A DNA stretch of 64,000 nucleotides from Lates calcarifer (taxonomy: Eukaryota; Chordata; Actinopteri; Centropomidae): contig NC_066855.1 in assembly GCF_001640805.2 (NCBI RefSeq), forward strand, positions 17,326,639-17,390,638. The letters run 5' to 3'. Positions 23,420 through 51,300 of this stretch are shown here, in pieces; the stretch's first letter is position 1, and the number at the start of each line of letters is the position of its first letter. The notes beneath the pieces were generated by a model that was not told the DNA's origin, ran no database searches, and saw only the letters and a program-made list of their open reading frames with translations. A program made the position numbers and the translations under genes.

Positions 23420-23460
23420 GGGCTTAAGATTGTCAATCATCATCATCAGGTTCATCATCA

Positions 23461-38388
<14,928 letters not shown>

Positions 38389-38515
38389 ACAGTTCGGCTC
38401 AGTCCGAGTCCAGTGTGGCAGCTGTCCGGCACCACCGTCAAGTTACAGCAACAAAAATACACCGCGTCCGGTCCCCGCTTTACAAAATAAAACGATTACT
38501 TCCACGTGGACTTCA
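38389..38515 (-). promoter_or_regulatory. plekha1: PLEKHA1 untranslated exon 1 and promoter region
   Basis: A local CpG-rich block in AT-rich surroundings. On minus, an exon would end with CCGAACTGT followed by a GTAAGT donor (38388 downward), a strong site placed correctly for splicing to the acceptor before 35620. A perfect E-box CACGTG sits at 38503-38508. The exon is inferred from the donor, the GC block and the family's usual untranslated first exon. The transcription start is not fixed. Confidence 0.5.
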
Positions 38516-38549
38516 AAGTAAAACACCCTAACGTTCAAGGGCTGAAAAT

Positions 38550-41500
38550 AGGAGCATCGTTTACAGGTATGAAAACGGGATGAACTGTAATAACTTTCGC
38601 TATCATTACTTCATTTAGTTTGTCCGATAATGACAGCCCCTGCAGCTGTGCTTTCTGTGGGTTGGAGTTGATGAACATAGTATATTATATTTGCTCAACA
38701 TCAGCGTTTAGCATTTGTACCAGCAGTTAGATTTTGAATCACACCTGGGGGACTTTTCATACCCTGATGTTTACTGACTCATTGTCCTGATGTTGCCTTA
38801 AAGGAATGTTTAATGTGACATCAAAATATTTCACACAACTCCTTTCTGAGGATAATCTAGGAGAGGAAATTGTAGCCTACAACAAGAAACTGTCAGTCCA
38901 GTATTTCCCTTAAAACTATGCTACCTCTGATCTATCAGCACTGGTTACATGTCAGTGGGTTATGAATGGGTGAACTGCAGTTGTATTCCCCCGTTTTGTT
39001 TGTTGTAATCTTTAGATGCCTGAGTGGGTAAGCAGTAATCTACATGAAATAAGATTCGAGGAGCATCAATAAAAATATTACAGTTCTGAGTAGACTAAAC
39101 CCTTTATCTTAACCCTTTAAGAGCTCCTCACCCTCAGGTTAAAAACCAATGATCAGTCTAAGCTAAAGCTGATCATACCTGAGGCTCAGTCAGTGTTAAA
39201 TCATCAGTGTCAAAACATATCGAGCGCCTTCTTTTTTCCAACCACACACTTTTTTTTTTTTTTGGCTTTTATTTTGAAGGCAGAAATACGTCTCCAAAGT
39301 TTTATTGCTGACAACTTGATGGTGCAGATTTTCAACCAATCCACTGAGATGAACCCACCCCCATTCTCTTGGCAAAGGATGATGGTAAATGCAGTCCCAC
39401 ATAGGGAGGGTAAAACACACACACGCACGCGCGCACACACACACACGCACACACCTCAGGACTGAAACACCCACAGAGAAGGAAACAGCATCTGTAATGC
39501 AAATAGGGGACTTCCCATGGGCTGTACCTGGCCTTCCTTAAATATACGTGCTTGAGTGAGTGTGTTGAGTACCTGGATTCATTTCAATGGAGAGCCATTT
39601 CCGTGTGTGGATGGTGGTTCTTTGTGAGGATGATGAGGAGAAAAAGAAATAACTACACAAAATGAACAGGTGGACTAACTAACAGACAGGCAGCATTCAC
39701 CGTCTGTGACTTCCATGTGTTTCCTCGCCCCAGCTCTGTTCAGACCGTCTGATTAAGAACATTCTCTGAAATTAACAGAATAGAGGCTGGAAATGTGCCA
39801 GACAGCCCCTCACGCTGAGATAAACTTCTGAATCGCAGAACAAGAAGAGAAGGGAGGTCATGAGCAAGCAGAAATAGACTGAGTGCAAATTCTGACATCT
39901 AGTGGTGTCAGATAAAAAGTCACGGCCGAGGAAATCCAAAAACAGCTTTTCTCCTTTGCTCAGATGTAAACCTGTGTTATATTCTTAAGCTGCAAATTCT
40001 GTCATCAAAATTTCAAGAAATGGTGGTAATATTAAACCCAAAGTTTGCATGGTATCAAACACCTTCAATTAATGTCTCCATTTGTATTAACTGGTTAACT
40101 TTAATGATACTGTAGTTGATTTTTAAAATCCTGTAAGTGAACAGCATTTGGAGTTTTGCAGAATTGTCTTTTACTGAAGTTCTCGGATCTAAATTGTGAG
40201 GCACCGGATCCTCCAATATGGATGTAATTCCTAGAGATACTTAGGCTGCACCTAATCTCTTGGTTGCATTCTTATCACCATATATAAGCTTACAATCACA
40301 AAAGAGGAGAAAATATTTCAAATACTCTGATTTCTGCTCCCGCTGCTACAACTGAAGCTAACAATCCAATGCTAAACTCTGGAATTTATGCAAACAAGAT
40401 CCATATCCTCTGTGCATATAATAAAAAAATATGATGTTTTCGACTTTGGGGGCTTTGTACTGTACAAGTGATAAATATCTATAAAATCCTCTCCCTCTCC
40501 TGTCTGAACCATCATCTCCAAAAAAAGAGAGAGAGTTGATTGGGGTGGTAAGTCATTTGGCTTCCTTTCTCTCTGTCTTTGCCAGAGCCGATCCTATGGC
40601 TGCTATCTGCTGAATGTCAAAGGCCTAATTGTTTATAAAGAAGGCAGTGCCAGCACAGATGCCAGCCCCTGTGCCAATCTATTCTTCGAAACTGTGTGAT
40701 GCCTGGACACTCCAGGTGTCACCGCTCAGCTCTGCCAGGTTCTCAGCAACCAACGCCTGCTCAGGGAGATTTTGGCATCCTTGTGAAAAAGTCAGATCAG
40801 TTTTTTTTTATTGTCGGAATATTGAACCCCCTCGTGGCACAGTAAAGTTGGTCTACTGGCTGGCAGGAAGGCCGATGCTGGCACAGGGGCCACGGCATGC
40901 CATGCAGGGATTTCAGCCAGGCTTAGGGCTCCGCAGTAACTTTTGGAGAGGTTTTTGTGGTTTGAAGAAGCAAGGCTTGATGCCAAGATGACCCGACTGC
41001 CCTGAAGAAATAGACAGCCATAGCAGGGTGCATGTCAACAAGAGCTAGGATCATTTCAGGTCCTGTGGCAAATGGCAAGGACCAGCCATCCAACTCTGGT
41101 GTTGTCCTCCCATCTCTCATCATAAACAAGAAGCCAGAGACATGTTTTTTTCCACAAAACAGGGACACCCCCTTTTCCCTGTGGCGTTATATCTGTCACA
41201 CGTCTTTCAGAGAAAGCCAGCCTGTAAAAGAGATTGAGGGTCAGTGCAATTACTCCACGAGAAAACAGGGCTAGTTGATGATGGTTCTTGTAGTGTGGCT
41301 GTAGATTGAGTCCAGGTTAGAGCTGTGAGAATGAGAATGTTACTGAATGGTTACAGGCTATGTTCAGACCCTTTCCTCGACCTTGACCAAACTGACTTCT
41401 GTGTAATAAAAGAATATTGCCATGGAACATAATGTACACAGCAAATACATTTCCCTCAAAATGTGACTGGGAAAAACAAGCAGCAGCAGTGTGTGTAGCA

Positions 41501-43640
41501 CAGCTGGTAGAAGTGACTAGTGAAAAAATATTTTTCCTGGACTTAAATTCAACACACTTACCTATGTTATTATCCATATTATGAGTGTGACATACAGATA
41601 GTACAAGAATATGCAGCAGACTGTTTCCACATGTTCACAACAGTGGTTAGTGGGAAGTATGGGACACATGAGATGTATCTGTTACCAAAGCTACAGTATT
41701 ATGCTGTAGCTATGATGCTGCTGTTTATGAACAGTATGTGGGTGGAGCATGTACCTGCAATTCCTGACTGAGCAATACAAGGGGAGTGCTTTAGTCTGTC
41801 ATGGTTAGTAACTCTGCACTGGAGCAAAAGCTTTTCCCTAACAAGGGAAAAGCAAGAGATAAAATTCACCTGATGCAGCACTGGGATTTCTGGAATACTG
41901 CCACTTTACACCAGCAGCTGACTCCACAAACTGAATAAGAGTCCCCCTTCCTAATGGAGTGAATCATCTCATAATTTGGCATTAAAGAACTTATATGAGG
42001 CATTTTTACAAGAGAGACTTCAGAGGGCTTCATCTGGGTCCATGGCATGAAATTCAGACTGTTTTGTCTGGACCATCAGTAGCCAGTGTTGTCCGCAGGG
42101 GTGCAAAAATACATCCTGACCACAGGTTCAGACCCATCAATGAAGTTGCAAGGATGACAGAGAAGAGCTCCAGAAGTCTCTGAAGCCCATAAAAGACAGA
42201 CACACAGACGGAGAGATTAAGGAGGAGTTTAAGAAGCTTTATCAGTTTCTAGAAGAGAAAGACAAGGCCAAGATTGCTGCTCTGAGAGAGGAAGAGGAGA
42301 AAAAAAAAAGTCAAGTGATGAAAAAGAAGTTTGAAGTTAAGTTTGGAGCAGAGATGAAGCAGCTTTTTCAGCCACAATCAAAGCCACAGAGGAAGAGTGG
42401 AAAACTTAGGATGTATTATTGCTGCAACTATGAAGCTGCAGTGGGAAGAGTCCAGCAGCGTCCCCTTCTGGATGATCCACTGCTGGGCTCTGGAGATTTT
42501 TTTTATATGGATCTAGTGAAACACCTGGGCAACCTGACCTTCAACATCTGGAACAAGCAGTATCCCAAAAGAACCAGAGAGGTCTGGATACTGAGATTCT
42601 GTCCTGCTCTCAGGCTCCATAACTCAGGGACTCACAGCAGGGATGCTCAGTGCTCAAGAAGATCAGAGTTCATCTGGACTAGGACGATGGAGAGCTGTCA
42701 CTCTCTGAGCCTGACACTAACACACACATACACATTTTCAGAGGAAGCACATACCTTTGCACCAGGGATAGAATACCTCTGTATTGCCTGTAACAGCACA
42801 GTGGAAAGTTAGAGATCAATAAGTGATCAAGGTAATAGTGATGATTTTTAATTTTTTTTTTAATCATTTAAATTTTACTTTACAAGCATTGCTTGTAAAA
42901 TAACACTTGTATAAAGTATGTGAGGAAATATCAGAGAATATATATTAGAAACAGAGCATGAACTTTGGCTGGACTGGCCATATAAATAAGTGTATGAGCA
43001 ATGTAACTTTGCAAACCAGCATGCAAAATCAGTGTTGTATTCATAGAACACAGACACAGTATGGTATCAGATAGTATCTCGGGTGCTCGTGATTTGATTC
43101 CTTTTTAAATTAGTGATTGTAATCTGTGGCTCTAAGGTAATGATGATGTTTTGCATACTGTAAATGTAATGTCTGGTGACGATTGAAGCTTTTTGTCAGT
43201 GATTGTTTTTCTCATTGATGTTGTGGAGTTTACGTTTTTTGTTGTTGTTGTTGTTTTGTTTTGTTTCACATTTGCTGTTTATTGGAGATACGGAATTATT
43301 TATGCTGCATTTACTGGCTGAAATTGACCGTTTTACGAGCTTAATGGGAGCACCTGAATGCGGCATTTGTAATGATAAGATTGCTGAAGCTACTATTGTG
43401 AAGGTCAAATATTACATAGGAGAAATTCCGGTTTGGATTTTTAAAATAAAATAGCAGAAAAACACGTTATGATGTGTCAACGTAGCATTAAATAACGTGC
43501 ATATGAAAGGATCTGCATTAAAGCCATGTTTTGCCATGTGTTGTCACTTCCATGACAACAAGGTGTACAACAAGGTGCACCTAAACTGTTCATTCCGGAT
43601 TGTCAATTCGTGCCTTTATTTTTAAGGATAGACTATCCAG
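38550..43640. other. Intergenic region between PLEKHA1 and WAPL
   Basis: Divergent intergenic space. It contains a (CA/CG)n stretch at 39416-39453, a higher-G+C block at 40560-41280 whose 120-codon plus-strand frame matches nothing I know, and the TRIM35-like pseudogene at 42035-42810. Otherwise no supported feature. Confidence 0.65.
42035..42810 (+). pseudogene. TRIM35-like pseudogene (B-box, coiled coil, B30.2 remnants)
   Basis: Pieces of a fish TRIM35-like protein follow in order. B-box: HGMKFRLFCLDHQ (frame starting 42041), ended by TAG at 42080-42082; then [10 protein letters not shown] (42121-42152) in a second frame. Coiled coil: EELQKSLKP and [20 protein letters not shown] in a third frame (42162 on), continuing to [17 protein letters not shown] and [14 protein letters not shown] (to about 42560). 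A B30.2 scrap KKIRVHLD appears in another frame, stopped by TAG at 42680-42682, followed by [19 protein letters not shown]. Most of B30.2 and the RING are missing. The modules are contiguous although TRIM35-like genes normally carry introns between them, so a retrocopy is likely. No poly-A tail or target duplication was found. Not functional as a protein. Confidence 0.82.
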
Positions 43641-43985
43641 TTCCGGCAACGCTCGGCTGTCTCCGGTCAACTTGACGCAGCGGGGGAGTCCAATGGAAGC
43701 CTTCGTCGCAACCCGGAGTAGACAATCGAGTGCGATTTAGATTGAAAATAGGAGCTGATTTTATCAGATGCGATTATAAACCAGATCTCTTCTCAAAGGT
43801 CTGGATTTGCGTCTCTCTTTACTGTGTTTCAATTCCGCTAGTCTGCCGCTCACGACATCTGTTCGGCCTTGTTTATACTGTGCAGAGAAGCTTGAATCAG
43901 GGAAGCAGGCCCGGTCCTGTGCGAGTTTAACGGCCGTTTCGGGTCTGGAGTGTGTTTTGTGCGGATCGGCCCTTTAGCTCACCAA
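43640..43985 (+). promoter_or_regulatory. wapl: WAPL promoter and untranslated exon 1
   Basis: CpG-rich block with a CCAAT box at 43690-43694 and no TATA. It ends at a GTAAGT donor (exon 1 end 43985), which splices to the acceptor before 44797. The start of transcription is inferred to lie near 43.70 kb. Confidence 0.6.
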
Positions 43986-44796
43986 GTAAGTGAAAATACC
44001 AGTAACAGTCAATTTTAGTTTAACTCTCGAAAATGGTCTGTGTTTGGACTTTTTGGTTGTAGCACAAGACGATGTCAGTTTGTAGTTATTGTTAGCTGTT
44101 AGCTGCAGCTAGCAGTTCGCTGGAGTGACGGCTCCTGTCTCCTCTGTTGAGCGTTCTGCTAATGCTAACTGCTAAAACTCGAGCTAACGATAATAGTAAC
44201 TTAGAGAAATGTGTTATATTTTTACGTAATTCACACGCTATCACGTAATTACACTGATACATTGTCTGTTTCGTATCACCTTCACCAGTGTATTTTGTTG
44301 TTGCCATTAATTATTCTTCTAGCATCCTACGAGTGGAGACAGCAGTCACTTAGCATCATTAGCTCGCTGGCAAGCTAATATTAGCCTTGTTTTGTCAAAC
44401 CAGCTGGCTGTGAAGTACTCAAGCTGTTCGCTGGTAATTTTCACATCTAGCCACGCATGTTTTATTCGAGCAAGATTACAAAACCGATTACACTGAAACA
44501 ATGAAGAAATTAACAAATTTTATAGTTTTCTTGTGGAAAATAAACATTAAGAGGCCAATCTATCGTTAACTAATATTCAAGTCCCTGATTTGGCAAATAT
44601 TTAATCACCTGATCAGTGAATAAAACAGACACTGGCTACCTGCTGATCTTTCTCTACATTTAAATAAGAACTAAATCTATGGTTCTTGAGTTAAACTGTA
44701 AAAAGGATTAAACTGGGGAATTACATCCACAATAACCATGATATAAGCTCTAACATGATGTGCCCTGATTTCTGCTCCCTTGTCCTCTTGTCTTAG
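43986..44796 (+). other. WAPL intron 1 (5' UTR intron)
   Basis: AT-rich, no supported feature apart from a short row of GCTAGC/GTTAGC-type words at 44090-44190. Acceptor TCTTAG precedes 44797. Confidence 0.7.
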
Positions 44797-45302
44797 AGAA
44801 TATGATCCAGATGCAACAATGACATCTAGATTTGGTAAAACCTACAGCCGTAAGGGAGGAGAGGGCACGTCTAAGTTTGATGAGGTTCTGTCCACCAAGA
44901 GAGGCACCCTTAGTACCAAATGGGGTGACACTACCTACAAGGCCAAGGTGGGCTCCAAGCGTGCCGGTGCTCCCAAGAACGACTCTGTCTTGGAGGTATA
45001 TAAGAGGCCCCGTCCATGTGGAGATGGCTTGGAAGATCCGTTTGGGTTTGACAGTGATGAGGAATCCAAGCCGGTGTCGTCTCGGAGTGGCAGCAAGTCG
45101 TCACCTGCCAAGCCAGCCTCAGCAGAGCCTCCCCAGGCGGAAAGGCCGGGTGTTTCTCTGAACACAGGGAGCAGGTCCAGCCAGGGAGAATCCCATACTT
45201 TGACATCCGCTCGAGGTGCATCATGGCTGCCCAGTGACAGGAACCAACCGAGGGTGATAGAGGACACAGCTCGGTTCTTCAACAGCAGCAGTGCTAGCAT
45301 AG
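44797..45302 (+). CDS. wapl: WAPL exon 2 (start codon, YSR and first FGF motif)
   Basis: Coding begins at 44819; 22 nt of leader precede it in the exon. Encodes [20 protein letters not shown] through [11 protein letters not shown] to SSASIG, ending in phase 1 at GTAACA. Confidence 0.95.
44802..44822 (+). promoter_or_regulatory. wapl: Upstream ORF overlapping the WAPL start codon
   Basis: ATG at 44802 opens a six-codon frame (MIQMQQ) whose TGA (44820-44822) overlaps the main ATG (44819-44821) by two bases. Both lie in exon 2. The arrangement could damp or couple initiation at the main start; this is inferred from position only. Confidence 0.6.
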
Positions 45303-48300
45303 GTAACACTTTTAAATCAATTTAAATCTGTGACGTTTGTGTAGATTTGGATTAGTACTGCATCTGTGCTTGCAGTATTTATTATCAAGGATTTTAGCCT
45401 CTTAATTATTTAGCCTACTATATGTGAAATAATAAAGTGGTGACATCCACAGTAGTAGATATTTAGTTTAGATTGATAAAAAAATAACACTGAATAGCTA
45501 GTTGAAGTCATTATGATAGTTGTAATTTTAGTCCAGCATCTTCTCAGTTGCTCTTTGAATCACATTATAACCTTAGATCTCCTTTTGGAAATAAAAACCT
45601 TTTATTTTTTAATAACATCAGAATGAAATTTTCTCACAGTCTGGTCACATTGCCTGTCCCTGAACAGGCAGAAATTGATGTTTTAAATATTGCTCAGTTT
45701 ATTTTCGAATGTCTTTGATATAATGGTGACAAGAAACAAAACTGCTGATTGAACAGGCGCCACTCGTGGTGCTCTCTGGCTAGAATGGCTTCCATCAGTT
45801 GTAGAAAGTTAAGCTTCTCAAAATTGTTAAGTGTGTTGCTGGCCACAATGAGTGCATCATGAGTCCTGATTTTCATTTGAATGGAATTGAAAACAAACTT
45901 AGATGGGCAGACATAATGGTTCAGTCTGGCAGCATCCTGAGGAGCATGTTAACCACACACTTTACTTTTGGCACAAAACAAAAAAATCCTATGGGGGGAT
46001 AAAACATTCCATCTTGTGATGGAATCTGATGGCTCACAGATGCTATCCAAATGGTGGGTCCTCAGATGACAAACTGTAAAACCTCTGTGACCCCTTAAAA
46101 ACTAAATGCCCCCTTGGACTGTGTGCATTTGCCCCTATGAGAGTCCCTTTGAATCTAAAGGTTACAAACTTTCTACAGTTGTTGCTGAGTATTACCAGAG
46201 CAGGACACGGGTGTTGTAACACTGCTCAAATCTGACTGATGTTACATGTTGTACAGCTTTTTGTAAAATCACGTAAGTGCTTATGGTTTTAGTTGGGGGC
46301 TTCAGTTTTAGAATTCAGTAATTCAGTTTTTTACCAAACTCTATTGCAGGAACCAGTTTTATTGTTTGTCCTCTCACAGCCAGTCACTGTCAGTGTTGTC
46401 ACTTTCCGTGACCACTGCTGGGCCACCTGCCAGAGATGCAAGCCACTCTAATCGACTCCGAATAACAAGCTGCGTCTCAGTGAGCACCTCGGCTCAGAGT
46501 AATGTTTCCAGTGTTAGGACATTAAGCCATGTCGAAGGGAAGCCATTGTAGCACTGATTTTCAGCTGAAACACTGCCACCAACAGCCTTGTTACCTGCTT
46601 ACTAAGACTGGCAATGTTGACTCAGTAAATATGACAAAATCCTTGACCAAATAACTCCTGAGAGAATGTGCCAGCAGAGCTCACTGTTGCAACTATTGCT
46701 ACTTTCAGAGTAACATTTATTTTCAAGGAGGTTTGTGAGATGGTATTTATTTTACTCAGCTAGAAAAGAAAAGAACATTTGAAATGTGTGCCACTTAACA
46801 CTAAGTACTACGAGTAAACGAAAATTTAAGATGCTGTGTTGTCTAGACTCTAAAGGTGACAGATGCTGAGCTGTTGTGCAGACATCGCTGAGAGGAATAA
46901 TTTTATTGAACATTGAGTTTGTCTTTGGCTCTAACTGCAGACATTCAATTTACAGTCATCGTGTCAGGTGACGTTTTGAGTTTGATCAGACTGATTTTGT
47001 GTTCTGTTCTGCATTAATGAAAGTTCTGACTAAATCCACAGGGCTGGGACTGAGGCCAGCCCAGGCACTTTTCAAATGATTGGCTTAAGATCCTTCCCTT
47101 TCTGATACATTGTCTGTGTGTTCTATGTGTGTTAGCTGACAAGACTACCATTTCCCAATGCACAGTGTTGTGAGTGAAAGGAGCACAAAATAAACAGAAG
47201 CCAGCAGTACTAGTAGTTAATGAGTCGTCAACATGTGTCTTGGAGCCACACTGGGTGATGTCACCTTTCCTTTATTCTGGTGACATTTCTCAGGTGTATC
47301 ACTGTTCTTAAATGCTGCTGTTTGTTGAAAAGTCGATAAGAAGAGAGGCTGTCCACAGCAGTTACAGACTGGCACACATGGATATATAGTAACAAAAGTA
47401 TTTAATCATTAAATGGTTTCCTACTGTTTTCGGACCTGTGTTGCTGTGATGTGGGATTGTTTTTCAATGCAGAGATATTCAACTGGTAAACAAATTGAAA
47501 TTGTTTTACTACTTGTGAGCCTCCTTAACACTCCAACTGCAGTGGCATTCCCAATTTCCAATTCAGTTTATCAGATTAAACTTTCAGAGACTCTACAACC
47601 ATTTTGGAACTGTACAAATTGATCGCTAAGGTTTGCAAAACAGTTTATTTGAAGCATGTGGTGGTATTAAGGACACAGCTTTGGACTCAGGTCATTTCTG
47701 GTGGCCATTTGACTACTTTTGATATTTAAATGATTGATCACATCATAAAGGAGATACTAAGTTACTGATTATTAAAAACAATGTTGGCTACAGCCAACAA
47801 ACACATTAGTTATCTGGTCAGCCAGTGAGTTGAGCAGGTTATTTAACAGAGATCAACCTTACTGGCGTTTGTTGCTTGGTGCTTTTTCAGTTTGTACTCT
47901 GTCACTGTGTTCAAGGGCACCCCTGCACTCTCTGTAATGTGTAATTTTCTGCAAACTCTCACTCTTCAGACAGACTCGCGCTCCCATGAGCTGTGACACA
48001 CACACGGACACCAAGTCCCATCTGGTTTCCAACACCAGGCACCCAAATTATCATCTTTGCAGGTTGCTGGTGTCAACCCCCTATTTTTTAATCTGCCTCT
48101 TTAAATGGAAAATTGAAGCCATACAATGGGAAGTAATTAACATTAAAAAGGTTTGTTTATTGAATTGTTTGAATGTGGTCAAATTGGATTAGGTTAACAA
48201 ATGGCTTCAAATCACCATTGTGATCATCTTGTCACTTGTATGAATCCTCTCTTAATGTCATGAGCAGTGTGGCAGATTTTCTAGCAGACATGCCTTGATA

Positions 48301-51300
48301 TCACCTGGCAAAATATCCTCTGAGTATCATACAGGCTGGTCCATGCTCTACCATTTGCTGAAGAAGAACTGGAAGTGAAGTAATCACCTGCACAGTTTGT
48401 TTGCAGTAGTTTCAACTCGGCACATTACTTTTGAAAAACAAACCCAAGCTTTTTGGTTTCTCACAGTGAGAGCTTATCTGGAATTTTCTAACAGGATGTG
48501 ATATTTACATGCGCAAATGCAAACGGGACGTTCAGATACTCAAAAAGCTTGCCTGTAACCTTTTTTGCAAAGTGGTTTGCAGTTGTTGGTGGTGGATGCA
48601 GGTATCAATAGGGCAGAGTTAAGCCCAAATTCTATTTGAAGTGTTGGGATGGTGTAAATATTGTCATCTGCTCATGTCCGTTGTGTCAGTGTCTACCCTG
48701 CTATCTGTGGAGTATTTTTACAATTCAAAGCAAGGTTCCAACATGGAAGGTCATCAGTCTACAGTTAAATCATCACAAACCCCCACTACAGCCAACTTGT
48801 CCTTAAGCAAGACTTGAATACTTCCTCCTGCTGTCACTATTCTCTCTGAAAATGAGAGTCAGCTAAAAGTCTGAATTGCGGGACAAAAATTGATCAGACT
48901 TTGTCAATTTCTGATAGAGATAACTGTGTGAAAAAGCTCAGACGCACCTGAGACAGTAAAACTGAGAAGAGAAAAGATGGACATTGAGACTAACTCAAGG
49001 GATTTCTCATTTGATCTCTGTTCTAGAGTACTGCATTGTATCCATTTACCTTCAGTAATATGGTCAGAGCAGTCAGCTTTCAGCCCAATTCCCCTTTCCT
49101 CTGCTGTCACTAATGCTCTGGAAGAGTTGACAGAGAAGAAGGGAGAATGCCCTTGCTCATTCTCTGAAGGTTTTATCTTTTGTGAGTTTTTAGTTTTCAT
49201 TCAATAAGGTCAGAAGAGAGTGAAAAAGTGAAATGGCCCACTTTTTAGTTTTGCTGCACTTACCCTCCGACAACACAGTCTTCAAAAAAACCACAGCTCT
49301 TTTACAGAGCAGATACAGATATTCTTTGATGTTATGCTATGAAGCAATTTCCTGTCTTTGCTCAGAGTAACTAGTCCAGTATTGTCATTGGTTTGTTATC
49401 TGTTATGGCAGACACTACCAGGGGGGTGCTAATAATCATAGTGTGCATATAGACCTGACAAGTGTGTCCAGACCCTTTGAATTATCTTGAGAAAATATGT
49501 CAACCGGAGAACGAGTTAACAGTTGGAAGTTACAGCTGTGTTTGTGTGTGTGTATGACCTGTTTTCTGTTTAAAGGTGCTTTTTAAAATGGTGCAATCAT
49601 AATGTACACCATCTCTCTGCAGAGCAGCCAGTGAAGTTAACCATAAGCCAAACTGTGGGCACAATGTTGTTTCACTGATGTACTAGATAATATTTTGTAG
49701 TTTGCAACACAGCCCTATTTGAATGGTTTAAAACATTAGGTCCAGAGAATACAGTATTTGAGCATCATTGATTGTTGACATTAGTGCTGAAATAATTTAG
49801 TGGGTAATTGACTGGTCAATTGACCAAATGTTCTCTAGTCCCTGCTTCTCAAATATGATGATTTACTGCTTTTCTCCATTTTACATCATTAGTTATTGAA
49901 TATCTTTGAGTTTTGGATTGTTGGTTGGACTAAACAATGAGATCACATTGGGCCCTGGAAACTTGGTCAAAACTGTGATCTCCACTATAATCTGACACTT
50001 AATTAATAGAACAGTTCAGCAGTTAATCCAAAGACTAATCAACAGATGCCTATATCATATAATATAATCATTACCTAGATTAACATATTATTAAGTTAAT
50101 TTAAAAACATAGAAACACTTGATGCCATCAGTTAATTTGTTAGTACTGATTCTAAAACTGTTTTTTCCATAGGAAAGTCCCAGCAGAGTTCCTCATCATT
50201 ATTGGAGAACCAGCACAGCTACTCATGGTACCAAAATGCTTCTGAGAGCGACAAAAAGCCCCTTGCGCAGACCACCACCCTGAAGACAGGGTCCAAGGCA
50301 GAGTCCACCTATGATTCCTGGGATGCCATCATGGGTCTCCGTCCGCCCTCACCCAGCCAGGAACCTCGCAACCCTGCCCCCACGCTCTCTTGGGCTTCAG
50401 TAGGTGTCTCCACAGTCAGCTGTGATCTGGGGCAGACCCGGCATGAGAAGCCCCCCTCTCCCCCACGGCTGCAGAGCCTCAGTGAGAGCGAGGACCTAGG
50501 GGGCGACTCGGACTTCCTTGTCGAGACGTCAGACTACTCCCAAACATCCTCCTCCTCCTCATCACTTGTAAGAAACTCTAACTGTCGGACATACAGGAGG
50601 CCTAACAAACAGGGTTCTGGCAAAGTGTCGGACTCCAGTGGCTTTGCTAGCACTGTTTTTGGCGCAGATCTTCCCAAATCCTCATCTGATGGCAGTCATA
50701 AGACAACAGGTAGTGGAGGTGGACGGGGCAGGACGAGGGACTACACAGTTCTGCACCCCTCTTCCATGTCAATGTGTAATGTCACCATCCAGGACCGGGT
50801 GGTGGAGGAGTTTAGCAGTGATGCAGCACCGTCTAGTGGTAGCAGTAGTGCTGGGTCTGGCAGTACAACGGAGTTGGGAGAGGCGGGATGGCAGCGAAAG
50901 AAGACAGAACAGCAAAACACAAGGTAGGACAACATAAGGTAGTAGGACTGCCTTTTCTGAAATGCTCTCGGGCTATTCAGTTGCTATTGTGGAACTTTTA
51001 GCAAATGTTGCTATACTACTCTCTTCTGGTATTTCCAAGATCAAGAATAAACTTTGAAGCTCAGCTCTAAGCCAACATTAAAGTGCTCAGGAAAAAAAAT
51101 AGAAATTTCAAAACATAATTGTAGAAACATCTACAATTCCTTGGCAACTGGGCATACTCCATCTGGTGTTGAAGATCATGTTATATCATCAAAAGCTTCA
51201 GCACAGCTTCTAATTTTCTACTAAGAGTTTGTTTACATTTTTTAAATGTACTATTGTTCAATAGTTTCATCTATCCATAAAGCAACAGAAAGAACTACTC

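Larger units (their letters stand above)
21700..23460 (-). other. plekha1: Probable PLEKHA1 3' untranslated region
   Basis: AT-rich sequence directly downstream of the PLEKHA1 stop codon at 23461-23463, with no other gene. It includes the (GT)n array at 23371-23416. A minus-strand AATAAA (plus TTTATT, 22614-22619) is a candidate polyadenylation signal, which would give a 3' UTR of about 0.86 kb. Other weaker signals downstream could extend it. The end is inferred. Confidence 0.45.

Noticed and set aside
42315..42812. 165-codon frame as an intact gene
   Set aside because: It is only the middle of the TRIM35-like pseudogene; upstream and downstream modules lie in other frames with in-frame stops.
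43730..43930. 66-codon frame in WAPL untranslated exon 1 as a long uORF
   Set aside because: It begins at GTG rather than ATG, so it is not a credible upstream ORF.
44931..45309. Minus-strand frames of 97 and 124 codons over WAPL exon 2
   Set aside because: They are antisense shadows of a long, conserved coding exon.
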